Positions 1 through 8,663 of a DNA stretch of 12,491 nt are shown here, in pieces. Numbering within the stretch: position 1 is the stretch's first letter; each line of letters opens with the position of its first letter. The DNA comes from CAISIP01 sp046594635 (lineage in GTDB: Bacteria > Pseudomonadota > Gammaproteobacteria > Burkholderiales > Burkholderiaceae_C): NCBI GenBank assembly GCA_046594635.1, contig JBKJRR010000264.1, positions 1 to 12,491 of the forward strand. The letters run 5' to 3'. The translations under genes were made by a program, and so were the position numbers. The notes below the pieces were generated by a model, which ran no database searches, had not been told where the DNA came from, and saw only the letters and a program-made list of their open reading frames with translations.

Positions 1-54
1 CCGGCGGTACGCCGCGTCGCAATGCATTGCTGCGCTGTTCTGACACTGTGACAG

Positions 55-70
55 GCAGCCAATCGGCTGC
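55..70. repeat. Short perfect inverted repeat upstream of adh
   Basis: GCAGCC and GGCTGC flank a 4-base AATC spacer, giving a perfect 6-4-6 inverted repeat about 170 bases upstream of the alcohol dehydrogenase start. There is no T-run after it, so it is not a convincing Rho-independent terminator. It could be an operator or the tail of an upstream transcript. I see no gene in 1-242 and no promoter I would defend. Confidence 0.3.
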
Positions 71-242
71 AACGACCTCAATTGAATGACGCAGGTCAAG
101 AGCAGGCACTTGCGCCAACCGTGATGGAGGGATCGCCCGTAGCATTTGTCAGGTGGCGATGACACGGCGCGATTCCCCTTGAGAACGGGTTGCGGGTAGC
201 GGCGGTCGCGCGATCTTCCACCGGACCCCAAAGGAACTCTCC

Positions 243-1340
243 ATGCCCACCATGATGAAAGCGGCCAGCTTTATCGAAGCCGGCCGTATTGAACTGACCG
301 ACAAGCCGATTCCCGATGTCGGCCCCAACGACGCGCTGATGCGCATTACCACCACCACCATCTGCGGCACCGACGTGCACATCCTCAAGGGCGAATACCC
401 GGTAGCCAAGGGGCTGACGGTGGGGCACGAACCGGTGGGTGTGATCGAGAAACTGGGCAGCGCCGTGTGGGGTTACCGCGAAGGCCAGCGCGTCATTGCC
501 GGTGCGATCTGTCCCAATTTCAACTCCTACGCTGCCCAGGATGGTTCCCCGTCGCAGGACGGCAGCTACCTGATCCCTTCCGGCCGCTGCGGCTGCCACG
601 GCTACAAGGCCACAGCCGGATGGCGTTTCGGCAACCTGATCGACGGAACCCAGGCCGAGTACGTGCTGGTACCCGATGCTCTGGCCAATCTCGCGCCGAT
701 TCCCGACGGACTGAGCGACGAGCAGGTGCTGATGTGCCCGGACATCATGTCCACCGGCTTCAAGGGTGCGGAGAACGCCAACATCCGCATCGGCGACACC
801 GTGGTGGTGTTTGCCCAGGGCCCGATCGGCCTGTGTGCCACGGCCGGCGCACGGCTGATGGGCGCGACCACCATCATCACCGTGGACGGCAACGACCACC
901 GGCTGGGCATCTCGAAGAAAATGGGCGCCGACGTGACGCTGAACTTCAACCACTGCGACGTGGTCGACGAGATCATGAAGCTCACCGGCGGACGCGGTGC
1001 AGATTCGTCCATCGAGGCACTCGGCCTGCAATCGACCTTCGAGTCGGCCTTGCGCGTGCTCAAGCCCGGCGGCACCTTGTCCAGCCTGGGCGTGTATTCC
1101 GAGGACCTGACGATTCCGATGTCGGCTTTCGCGGCCGGTCTGGGTGACCACCGCATCAACACCGCCTTGTGCCCGGGCGGCAAGGAGCGCATGCGCCGCC
1201 TGATGGCGGTGATCGAATCCGGCCGGGTCGACCTTGGCGCGATGGTGACCCACCATTACAGGCTGGAGAACATCGTCGAGGCCTACGAGCTGTTTTCCAA
1301 CCAGCGTGACGGTGTGCTGAAGGTGGCGATCAAACCCTGA
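243..1340 (+). CDS. adh: Zinc-dependent medium-chain alcohol dehydrogenase (Cupriavidus necator Adh-like)
   Basis: The product (365 aa) is predicted to interconvert short-chain alcohols and diols with aldehydes or ketones using a nicotinamide cofactor and one catalytic zinc, in the cytoplasm. Catalytic ligands are visible as Cys41 (TTTTICGTD), His62-Glu63 (GHEP) and Asp167 (CPDIMSTG). The Asp ligand and the LCPGGKERMRRL segment place it in the same branch as Thermoanaerobacter secondary ADH. From memory the whole sequence is very close to the multifunctional Adh of C. necator. A cysteine-bearing loop (C90, C116, C118) sits where many relatives have the structural-zinc lobe. The Rossmann motif reads AQGPIG at 191-196, so Ala replaces the usual first Gly. 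Asp215 after the second strand (TVDGND) favours NAD over NADP. The start at 243 has AAGGA at 231-235, 7 bases upstream; an in-frame ATG three codons later is an alternative. It is monocistronic and convergent with the next gene. Family is certain; physiological substrate is not. Confidence 0.93.
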   Translation: MPTMMKAASFIEAGRIELTDKPIPDVGPNDALMRITTTTICGTDVHILKGEYPVAKGLTVGHEPVGVIEKLGSAVWGYREGQRVIAGAICPNFNSYAAQDGSPSQDGSYLIPSGRCGCHGYKATAGWRFGNLIDGTQAEYVLVPDALANLAPIPDGLSDEQVLMCPDIMSTGFKGAENANIRIGDTVVVFAQGPIGLCATAGARLMGATTIITVDGNDHRLGISKKMGADVTLNFNHCDVVDEIMKLTGGRGADSSIEALGLQSTFESALRVLKPGGTLSSLGVYSEDLTIPMSAFAAGLGDHRINTALCPGGKERMRRLMAVIESGRVDLGAMVTHHYRLENIVEAYELFSNQRDGVLKVAIKP

Positions 1341-1403
1341 TCGTGCAACTGACGGCGCGAATGACAGCACCCGATGCGCGGCGCCGCGACCCCTTCGTTG
1401 CGG

Positions 1404-2657
1404 CTATGTACTCTCGGCCGCGCGCAGTCGTCGCGCCAGCGCTTGCAACAGCTTCCAGGCAATCGTGCCGTTGCGTTCCACCAGCGGACGGAATTCCCAG
1501 AATGTGAGACCGTAACAGACCAGGTCAGTGGTGGCGGTCACGGTGGCCGAACGCGGGCCGCCGTCGATCAGCGCGATCTCTCCGAAATGGTCGCCCGGCC
1601 CCAAGGTGGTGATGGTCGTGCCGTCGTGCGACACCGCTGCCTGTCCGTGCGTGATCAGATACACCGCAGCACCACCGGAGCCTTCCCGTATCACGGTCTC
1701 GCCCTGCGCAAAGCGGCGCTCCTTGAGCAGTCGGCCGATCTGCTCGGCCTGCCGGCGGTCCATGTCGGCAAACAGACCTACACGTTGCAATGCACTGGTC
1801 GGGTCGCGTGCTGGCATACCTGCCGGTGCGCAGGTGCTGCGTGATTTGTGGGTCGTCACCGCGCGGCATTGCAGCAGGTGCAACTGACCCGCCTGAAACG
1901 CCCACTCGATGTCGCGGCGCGGCCCATAGATCTTCTCGCACCTCAATGCGAGGGCGCCCAGCGCCGCCAACTGGTCGTCTGAAAGGCAGAGCCGGGACTG
2001 CAACTCTGGCGCCACCGATTCTTCGAATGTTCCGCCGTTGGGCAAGGCGCGCACTGCAACGCGTTTGTGACCGGCGCGGTTTTCCAGGATGCCGCCCGAC
2101 CGACCCAGGCGCACATGGTCGGGTATCACAAGGCCTGCCACTACGGCCTCGCCCAGTCCCCAACTCGCCTCGATGACGCGTTCGTCGGCCCCGGTGACCG
2201 GGTTTTCGGTGAACATCACGCCGGCAACCTGCGGGTCAAGCAGCGTCTGCACGATCACACCGACACTCGGCCGTGCCATCAAGCCGAGTTTCTGGCGATA
2301 GGTGATGGCGGCATCCGAATTGGCCGACCACCAGACCTCGCGCACGGCTTGCGGCACGTCGGCTGCGGAATGCACATTGAGCACGGTCAGGTGTTGGCCG
2401 GCGAAACTGGCGGACGCGCCGTCTTCGTCGACAGCTGACGAGCGTACGGCGTAAGGGGCGGCCAGCGTGTCGAGCGACTTGGCCAACCGGGCGATGGCCC
2501 GCCGATCATCCGCGGCAATGGCTTCAACCAGGTCGACCGAGAGCGCCAGGCCATGTGGCACTGTCAGGCCTTCGCGCGCAGCATCGCCCAGCCCGACTGC
2601 CTTGGCGCCGTAAAGCGCCGTCTCACCGGCCTTGGCCAGCGCCACGATTTTTTTCAT
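1404..2657 (-). CDS. ATP-grasp (PEP synthase/PPDK N-terminal type) subunit fused to a cyclic-nucleotide-binding domain
   Basis: The product (417 aa) is the ATP-binding half of a split phosphohistidine dikinase. Residues 1-270 match the PPDK N-terminal domain: GAKAVGLGDAAREGLTVPHG near 17-36, YAVRSSAVDEDGASASFAGQ at 69-88, AGVMFTENPVTG at 145-156, EASWGLGEAVVAG at 163-175, and the closing DIEWAF...LHLLQCRAVT at 249-268. It is shorter than in PEP synthase between the first two motifs. After a linker (about 270-288), residues 290-412 form a CRP-type cyclic-nucleotide-binding domain. Its phosphate-binding cassette FGEIALIDGGPRSATV (358-373) keeps the ribose-contact Glu360 and phosphate-contact Arg369. 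There is no DNA-binding domain after it. In the family, ATP phosphorylates a His on the mobile domain, here supplied by the upstream gene. The start codon overlaps that gene's stop (ATGA), so translation is coupled. Phenylphosphate synthase PpsB is the nearest functional model; the acceptor is unknown. Confidence 0.88.
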   Translation of the reverse strand: MKKIVALAKAGETALYGAKAVGLGDAAREGLTVPHGLALSVDLVEAIAADDRRAIARLAKSLDTLAAPYAVRSSAVDEDGASASFAGQHLTVLNVHSAADVPQAVREVWWSANSDAAITYRQKLGLMARPSVGVIVQTLLDPQVAGVMFTENPVTGADERVIEASWGLGEAVVAGLVIPDHVRLGRSGGILENRAGHKRVAVRALPNGGTFEESVAPELQSRLCLSDDQLAALGALALRCEKIYGPRRDIEWAFQAGQLHLLQCRAVTTHKSRSTCAPAGMPARDPTSALQRVGLFADMDRRQAEQIGRLLKERRFAQGETVIREGSGGAAVYLITHGQAAVSHDGTTITTLGPGDHFGEIALIDGGPRSATVTATTDLVCYGLTFWEFRPLVERNGTIAWKLLQALARRLRAAEST

Positions 2658-4327
2658 CGCAGCACCGTGACTTCGCCAGTGTCGCCGTCTACCCGCAGCC
2701 GGGCGCCATCGGCGATGCGCTCGGTGGCCTCGCGGGTGCCCACCACACCGGGAATGCCGTACTCGCGTGCCACGATCGCCGCATGCGACAGCAGGCCACC
2801 GTTGTCGGTAACAATGGCGCCCAACAATGGCAGCAGGATGTTGAATGCCTCCGAGGTGGATTCGGTGAGCAGGACGTCACCTTGCGTGATGCGGTCGAAA
2901 TCGGCAGGGCCGGCGACGCGCCGGGCGGGCCCTTCATAAACGCCCTTGCTCGCTGCCAGGCCCCGTATCACAGTGGCTTCGTGTGTCGTCTGTGCGCTGG
3001 CAAACAAATGTTCCAGCGCGACAAACAGGGCGTGCATCAACCGGCTGGCAGGCGCGGGCAGGGCGTTCAGGTCAAGCGGGGGCGGCGCCGGCGGACCGAG
3101 CGTGGCGGGCACATCCTTGGCGGTGTAGCGCACGCGATAGGCTGCGCGGCTGGCCAATTCATCGGCCCCGGGCGCCTGGCCGGAGCCCGTCACAAGCGCA
3201 CACATCTCGCCTAGGTCAGCATCGAGCAGGTGGATCGGTTTGGCGATACGGCCAAACGCCGCCGCACGTCGACCGGCTGCCAGGGCGGCCCGGCGCATGA
3301 TGCCTGCGGCCCAGATGTCGCTGTAGATACCCCGTTCGTCGCGCAGTCGGTAGGTCGCACGTGCTTCGGCCAGCAAGCCGTCGAAATCGTTACGTCGGCC
3401 GGCGGGCACCTGCGCGCGAATCGCTGTCAGGGCGTCAGCCGAGTCAGCCTGTACCTTGTCGTGGGGTGCGACGGCAATGTTGATCGCACGCAGCAGGGCA
3501 TCGGGCAGTTCGAGTGCGGTAGGTTCGCAGATGTCGAATCCGTCGATCAGCCGATGGCCCACCAGGTCCAGGTAGCGATCTACGGCGGCTCCGGCTTTGC
3601 CGGGCAGGTCACGCAACTGGGCCAGTACCTGGGCCGGGTCGCCGCCCGAGGCCATCAGCTCCCTTGGGTCGCCCTGCGAGGCCAGCACTTCGCGCGCAGC
3701 GGAACCCGGTGCAAATGCCGATTTCAGTCGCTCCATCTCCACGGAGCCGCCCGACGACACATCGGCTGAGCCACGCAGCAAGGCTAGCAATTCGGTCGCC
3801 GGCAGGCCGGTCCATTCGCCCGCATGGGCAAGGAAGTCGCCGGTGGGCAGCAGCGCACCCGCCGTCAGCCGCATATGCTGCACCATCATCTCGGCGTGGT
3901 GGTCACGGCAATGAAGCAGATAGGCCGCCAGTTCGTTGTCGGACAAGTTGTCCGGGTCCACAGCTTGCAAGGCCCGGTGTTGACGTACGGCCGTGGGTCT
4001 GCAGACCTCATCCCATTCACGCAATTGTTCACGCCAGAGCTTCTTTGCAAATACCTGCCCTGCGCGTTCGAGTCGCGCAGGACGTTCGGCCTCGGAAACT
4101 GGCAACACTTGGTAATAAGCGAAACCATTCACATAAGCCATCTGCAGACCGTCGATCATCAGACCGTAATACTGCGAAAACTCATGGGTACCTTGCAAAT
4201 AGGGCGCCGGATGGGTCTGCTGGAAATAGCGTGTCATCGGCCGCGGAAAATGCACGGCGTCCTGTTTCCACGGCCCGGGCCCGGGTGGCTCGAACAGCAG
4301 GCGGTTCGTCGTGTCGGACGCTGTCAT
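2654..4327 (-). CDS. Phosphohistidine (PEP-utilising mobile domain) subunit of a split dikinase, PpsA-like
   Basis: The product (557 aa) ends in a PEP-utilising mobile domain (about 455-557). The motif NGGLLSHAAIVAREYGIPG contains His515, the residue expected to carry phosphate between the ATP site and the acceptor site. Residues 1-450 are soluble and mostly helical, with FEPPGPGPW at 12-20 and a basic RLRDERGIYSDIWAAGIMRR stretch at 327-346. This resembles the acceptor-binding region of rifampicin phosphotransferase and PpsA of phenylphosphate synthase. There is no PEP/pyruvate-binding TIM barrel, so PEP synthase itself is excluded. The start at 4327 is chosen because AAGGAG (4338-4333) sits 5 bases upstream; an in-frame ATG at 4390 would add 21 unlikely residues. 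The stop overlaps the start of the ATP-grasp gene by 4 bases, so the two should form one complex. Expected chemistry: ATP plus acceptor plus water gives AMP, Pi and phospho-acceptor. The acceptor cannot be read from the sequence; phenol or another small hydroxyl compound is a guess from PpsA. Confidence 0.85.
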   Translation of the reverse strand: MTASDTTNRLLFEPPGPGPWKQDAVHFPRPMTRYFQQTHPAPYLQGTHEFSQYYGLMIDGLQMAYVNGFAYYQVLPVSEAERPARLERAGQVFAKKLWREQLREWDEVCRPTAVRQHRALQAVDPDNLSDNELAAYLLHCRDHHAEMMVQHMRLTAGALLPTGDFLAHAGEWTGLPATELLALLRGSADVSSGGSVEMERLKSAFAPGSAAREVLASQGDPRELMASGGDPAQVLAQLRDLPGKAGAAVDRYLDLVGHRLIDGFDICEPTALELPDALLRAINIAVAPHDKVQADSADALTAIRAQVPAGRRNDFDGLLAEARATYRLRDERGIYSDIWAAGIMRRAALAAGRRAAAFGRIAKPIHLLDADLGEMCALVTGSGQAPGADELASRAAYRVRYTAKDVPATLGPPAPPPLDLNALPAPASRLMHALFVALEHLFASAQTTHEATVIRGLAASKGVYEGPARRVAGPADFDRITQGDVLLTESTSEAFNILLPLLGAIVTDNGGLLSHAAIVAREYGIPGVVGTREATERIADGARLRVDGDTGEVTVLR

Positions 4328-4361
4328 GACTTCTCCTTGCCATTTGTCAACACATGCGCCG

Positions 4362-4371
4362 GTGGCGCCAC
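4362..4371. promoter_or_regulatory. Palindrome in the leader of the split-dikinase operon
   Basis: GTGGCGCCAC is a perfect 10-base palindrome 35-44 bases upstream of the start at 4327 on the minus strand. It could be an operator or a leader hairpin. Palindromes this short also arise by chance in GC-rich DNA. I found no convincing -35/-10 pair nearby. Confidence 0.2.
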
Positions 4372-4514
4372 GTGCCGTGTGCTCGCCCATTGCCCGCGTC
4401 AGGCGGTTGCAACAGGGTTTGGACTATGGTGGCAGAAAACAGCGGCCTGCGCCAGACGGACGACGCATAAGGCCATAAGCCCCGGGCTGGTCCGGAAAAC
4501 ACCGGCGCCAGCCA

Positions 4515-4545
4515 GGGGCCACAGGTCGCAAGGCCGTCAGGCCCC
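4515..4545 (-). terminator. katG: Weak hairpin downstream of katG
   Basis: Just past the katG stop, GGGGCC (4515-4520) and GGCCCC (4540-4545) can pair across a 19-base loop that itself contains complementary bits. No T-run follows on either strand. It may slow polymerase or protect the mRNA end, but it is not a standard intrinsic terminator. The interval 4328-4556 holds no gene. Confidence 0.2.
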
Positions 4546-4556
4546 GGTTTACGGCT

Positions 4557-6758
<2,202 letters not shown>

Positions 6759-6845
6759 GAAGAGTCTCCTTCTTTCAGTGGGGGTTGATCGCTTTGGTGT
6801 CGCATTGCAGTCTAGGGGGCGGATGGGGATACGGCCACTTGGTAT

Positions 6846-6874
6846 TGTCAATGGCAGTCATAGTGCAGGGCTGT
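6846..6874 (-). promoter_or_regulatory. katG: Candidate katG promoter -35 with adjacent OxyR-like half site
   Basis: On the minus strand a perfect TTGACA lies at 6851-6846, about 90 bases upstream of the katG start. Directly upstream of it, 6860-6874 reads ATAGTGCAGGGCTGT on the plus strand. This matches the ATAG...CTAT ends of the OxyR motif apart from one base, while inner positions differ. No good -10 is found at 16-18 bases from the -35, as can happen at activator-dependent promoters. The reading is an inference from a partial motif and the known OxyR control of katG in proteobacteria. Confidence 0.3.
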
Positions 6875-6978
6875 AGGCGGTTGCCAGCATCTGCTGCCAT
6901 GTTCATGATGGGCCCCCCGCCACCTGCCGCATCACTCAAGGCAAGACCGGCCAGACAGCGAGGCCACAGAATTCAAGG

Positions 6979-7005
6979 ACCGATGGACGTCACCGGTATT
7001 TTTTT
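6979..7005 (+). terminator. Orphan intrinsic terminator-like hairpin
   Basis: ACCG and CGGT (6979-6982, 6994-6997) pair, followed by an A-C mismatch and two more pairs (TG/CA) around a GACGT loop, and then one A and seven T residues (6999-7005). Structure and T-tract fit a moderate Rho-independent terminator on the plus strand. No plus-strand gene precedes it closely; katG and the genes on its other side are on the minus strand. It may end a small RNA or a transcript antisense to the katG leader. Confidence 0.4.
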
Positions 7006-7130
7006 CACAAGTTGGAGATATTCGATCAGCCGCAAGACGCGGATGGTTGCGATCTGACTGGCGCAAGCGTCTGTCAGCCGGTTTGGCAACCAACACCGGG
7101 CAAATTGGCGCGTCGCGCGACGTGCGCCGA

Positions 7131-7355
7131 TCAGGACGGCATCAAGTCCATCAGAACCGTGTCGGCGTCGTGAAGTGTTTGGCCCTGGACGGTCGCCTGC
7201 CAAAGTGCCCAGGCCGCGTCGGAATCATCTTCAACGACCTCGGGCAGCGGCAGCGGGTCCGACCATGCATTCGCCGAGCGCATCGGCCGCGCCGTCACGG
7301 TCTGAACCGCAGCGCAGGAGGTGTACGGGCGCTTGGAGGACAGTATGGCGAACAT
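7131..7355 (-). CDS. Small acidic hypothetical protein (74 aa)
   Basis: No family recognised. About 80 percent of third codon positions are G or C by my count, against about 60 percent for the same triplets read on the other strand, which favours real coding. The middle is acidic (PEVVEDDSDAAWALW). There is no signal peptide, membrane segment or metal motif. The ATG at 7355 has no clear ribosome binding site. It lies 72 bases downstream of the 218-aa gene on the same strand and may be cotranscribed with it. Confidence 0.42.
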   Translation of the reverse strand: MFAILSSKRPYTSCAAVQTVTARPMRSANAWSDPLPLPEVVEDDSDAAWALWQATVQGQTLHDADTVLMDLMPS

Positions 7356-7427
7356 GGTGTGATCGTATGGCCGTTGGTGGTCGCAACGGTATCCGGCCTG
7401 GCGACATACGGTGTGTAGGAATTTGCC

Positions 7428-8084
7428 CTACGATCCGGCGCGTGGGTTTGCCGTGCGCGGGGTCGGTCGACCCCCTGGGCGGGGCCGCGCGGCGTGCGAC
7501 TTGAACTGCCGCTGGTTATGCCACTCCAGCCACGCCAGCATCGGCAAGCTGGGCAGGCGTTGCACGCCAGAGAGCACAAACGGGCCCGTCAGGCGCAGCA
7601 GCTTGATGGCGACACGTTGTTTGTAGAACCTGGGCTGGAACGGACCATCGGAACCCAGCGTGAGGTTTTCGTCCAGCCGGGCTGCACAACGTGCACAATG
7701 GCTGAGCCAGTGCGCGCTGCTGCCCTTGGCGCCCTGGTCGTTGCGCCAGCGACCCTTGCTGAAAGCGCGCGCAGCCTTGTCGACATCGGGCGGCAACATC
7801 GCGATGCCGCGCAGCAGGGTTGTCGGCGCATTCTGCACTTCGAACTCCGGCAGGCCCATCATCGCAAAGACCGGCGTACGCTGGCCACACTGCGGGCAAT
7901 CGACGCCAGCGCGCAGCAGCAGCAGTTCCTGGCACACCACGGGCGCGCCGCGCGCACTGCCGCCTTTGGCAGGTTGCGCGTCGTCGAGCAAGGTGTCGGT
8001 GTCGACAGCCCGTGGATCATGTCGGACATCACCCGGCCGGCGTGGTCGGCGGGCGCTACTGCGGGAGGTGTTGTGGGTGCTCAT
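7428..8084 (-). CDS. Hypothetical protein with two CxxC pairs (putative zinc ribbon)
   Basis: The product (218 aa) is not recognised by name. Residues 1-45 are basic, low-complexity and probably disordered. Then comes CPQCGQRTPVFAM (Cys63, Cys66) and, after about 64 residues, HCARCAARLDEN (Cys130, Cys133); four cysteines spaced this way suggest one zinc-ribbon or treble-clef site. Between them is FEVQNAPTTLLRGIAMLPPDV. The tail (about 197-218) is rich in Arg, Pro and Gly. There is no signal peptide or membrane helix, so a cytoplasmic protein is likely. The start at 8084 lacks a clear Shine-Dalgarno sequence. It follows the putative secreted ORF by only 20 bases if that ORF is read through a frameshift. 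Function unknown; a nucleic-acid-binding or adaptor role is only a guess. Confidence 0.65.
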   Translation of the reverse strand: MSTHNTSRSSARRPRRPGDVRHDPRAVDTDTLLDDAQPAKGGSARGAPVVCQELLLLRAGVDCPQCGQRTPVFAMMGLPEFEVQNAPTTLLRGIAMLPPDVDKAARAFSKGRWRNDQGAKGSSAHWLSHCARCAARLDENLTLGSDGPFQPRFYKQRVAIKLLRLTGPFVLSGVQRLPSLPMLAWLEWHNQRQFKSHAARPRPGGRPTPRTANPRAGS

Positions 8085-8196
8085 GAGGCACAGTGTGAAC
8101 CAAATCAGGCGTCAGGCCAAGTGCTGTGCTGCACCACGATTGCTGCACCTGCACCACGTTGCGCGACACTGGGCGCCGCTCTGGCGCCAATGGGGT

Positions 8197-8430
8197 TCAG
8201 CTCGACTCGAACCAAGCGGCCCGGGCTGCTTTTGACGGCTTCGCAGCGCATCCGCAATCCGCCTTGGCCCCGGCCACACTGACCTTGGCCACCAGCACCG
8301 GTGGATCAACCCGCAACTCAAAACCGCCGAATGGCTGCTCGGCCGTCAAAGCTGGTTCCTCGATGGCATGTGCGGCGGGCACCAACGCAGCCAGTGTGAT
8401 GACAAAGGTGTGTATCGACATGCCGCTCAT
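8197..8430 (-). CDS. Short putative secreted protein, possibly frameshifted
   Basis: The first 22 residues look like a Sec signal peptide, with hydrophobic core TFVITLAALV and an AHA cleavage site (MSIHTFVITLAALVPAAHA). The mature part begins EEPALTAEQPFGGFELRVDP. The pattern EEP...FELR..PPVLVAKVSVAG resembles the start of SOUL haem-binding proteins, but the match stops after about 35 residues. The open frame ends at 8197. A neighbouring frame, open from the GGCCCCGGCC stretch near 8265-8274 down to a TGA at 8107-8105, reads like coding sequence (MRCEAVKSSPGRLVRVELNP). A single-base frameshift in nature or in the sequence could therefore hide a protein of about 105 aa. The start codon is either 8430 or 8421. 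Identity is uncertain. Confidence 0.4.
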   Translation of the reverse strand: MSGMSIHTFVITLAALVPAAHAIEEPALTAEQPFGGFELRVDPPVLVAKVSVAGAKADCGCAAKPSKAARAAWFESS

Positions 8431-8540
8431 GGATTCAGTATCCGGGGGTTCGGTTTACCCGCGTTGGCTGTGGGGCATGGGGCGTTGCTGGAGACCGTGG
8501 GCTTGACGCGAACTGGCCCCGATACGCCCGTCTTCTCGCA

Positions 8541-8556
8541 CTGTCTGCAGCGACAG
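8541..8556. repeat. Short inverted repeat between divergent genes
   Basis: CTGTC and GACAG flank TGCAGC in the 233-base gap between the divergent secreted ORF and the EAL gene. Further TGTC copies follow at about 8561-8576. It may be an operator for either gene, with no stronger support than position. No gene and no convincing promoter is visible in 8431-8663. Confidence 0.2.
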
Positions 8557-8663
8557 ACCGTGTCAGAATGTCCTGTCGCATTGTGACCTTGCCGGTCCAG
8601 CGAGGCCGCTGCCGCTTACCCTGGCGACCGTGAAGACGGCGCCACCGAACTTTTTAGCCCGCA

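Larger units (their letters stand above)
6759..7130. other. Non-coding interval upstream of katG
   Basis: About 370 bases without a credible protein gene. It holds the katG leader, a TTGACA box and a candidate OxyR-like element on the katG side, and an intrinsic terminator-like hairpin with seven T residues that points on the plus strand, away from any recognised gene. Short reading frames crossing it lack coding character. A small RNA is possible but unproven. Confidence 0.5.

Noticed and set aside
153..172. Possible sigma-54 promoter (GG-N10-GC) upstream of adh
   Set aside because: Only the GG and GC dinucleotides fit; the rest of the TGGCAC and TTGC consensus is missing.
96..1370. 424-codon open frame on the minus strand
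   Set aside because: It is antisense to the alcohol dehydrogenase, with His/Gly/Ala-rich composition and no recognisable domain.
1377..1388. Perfect 12-base palindrome CGCGGCGCCGCG between the convergent adh and ATP-grasp genes
   Set aside because: As a terminator it would have no loop and no T-run follows on either strand; such palindromes are common in GC-rich DNA.
2654..4327. Annotation as PEP synthase or pyruvate phosphate dikinase
   Set aside because: The PEP/pyruvate-binding barrel is absent from both proteins; only the ATP-grasp and phosphohistidine domains are shared.
4345..4350. TTGACA on the minus strand upstream of the split-dikinase operon
   Set aside because: It lies about 20 bases from the start codon and next to the ribosome binding site, too close to act as a -35 for this gene.
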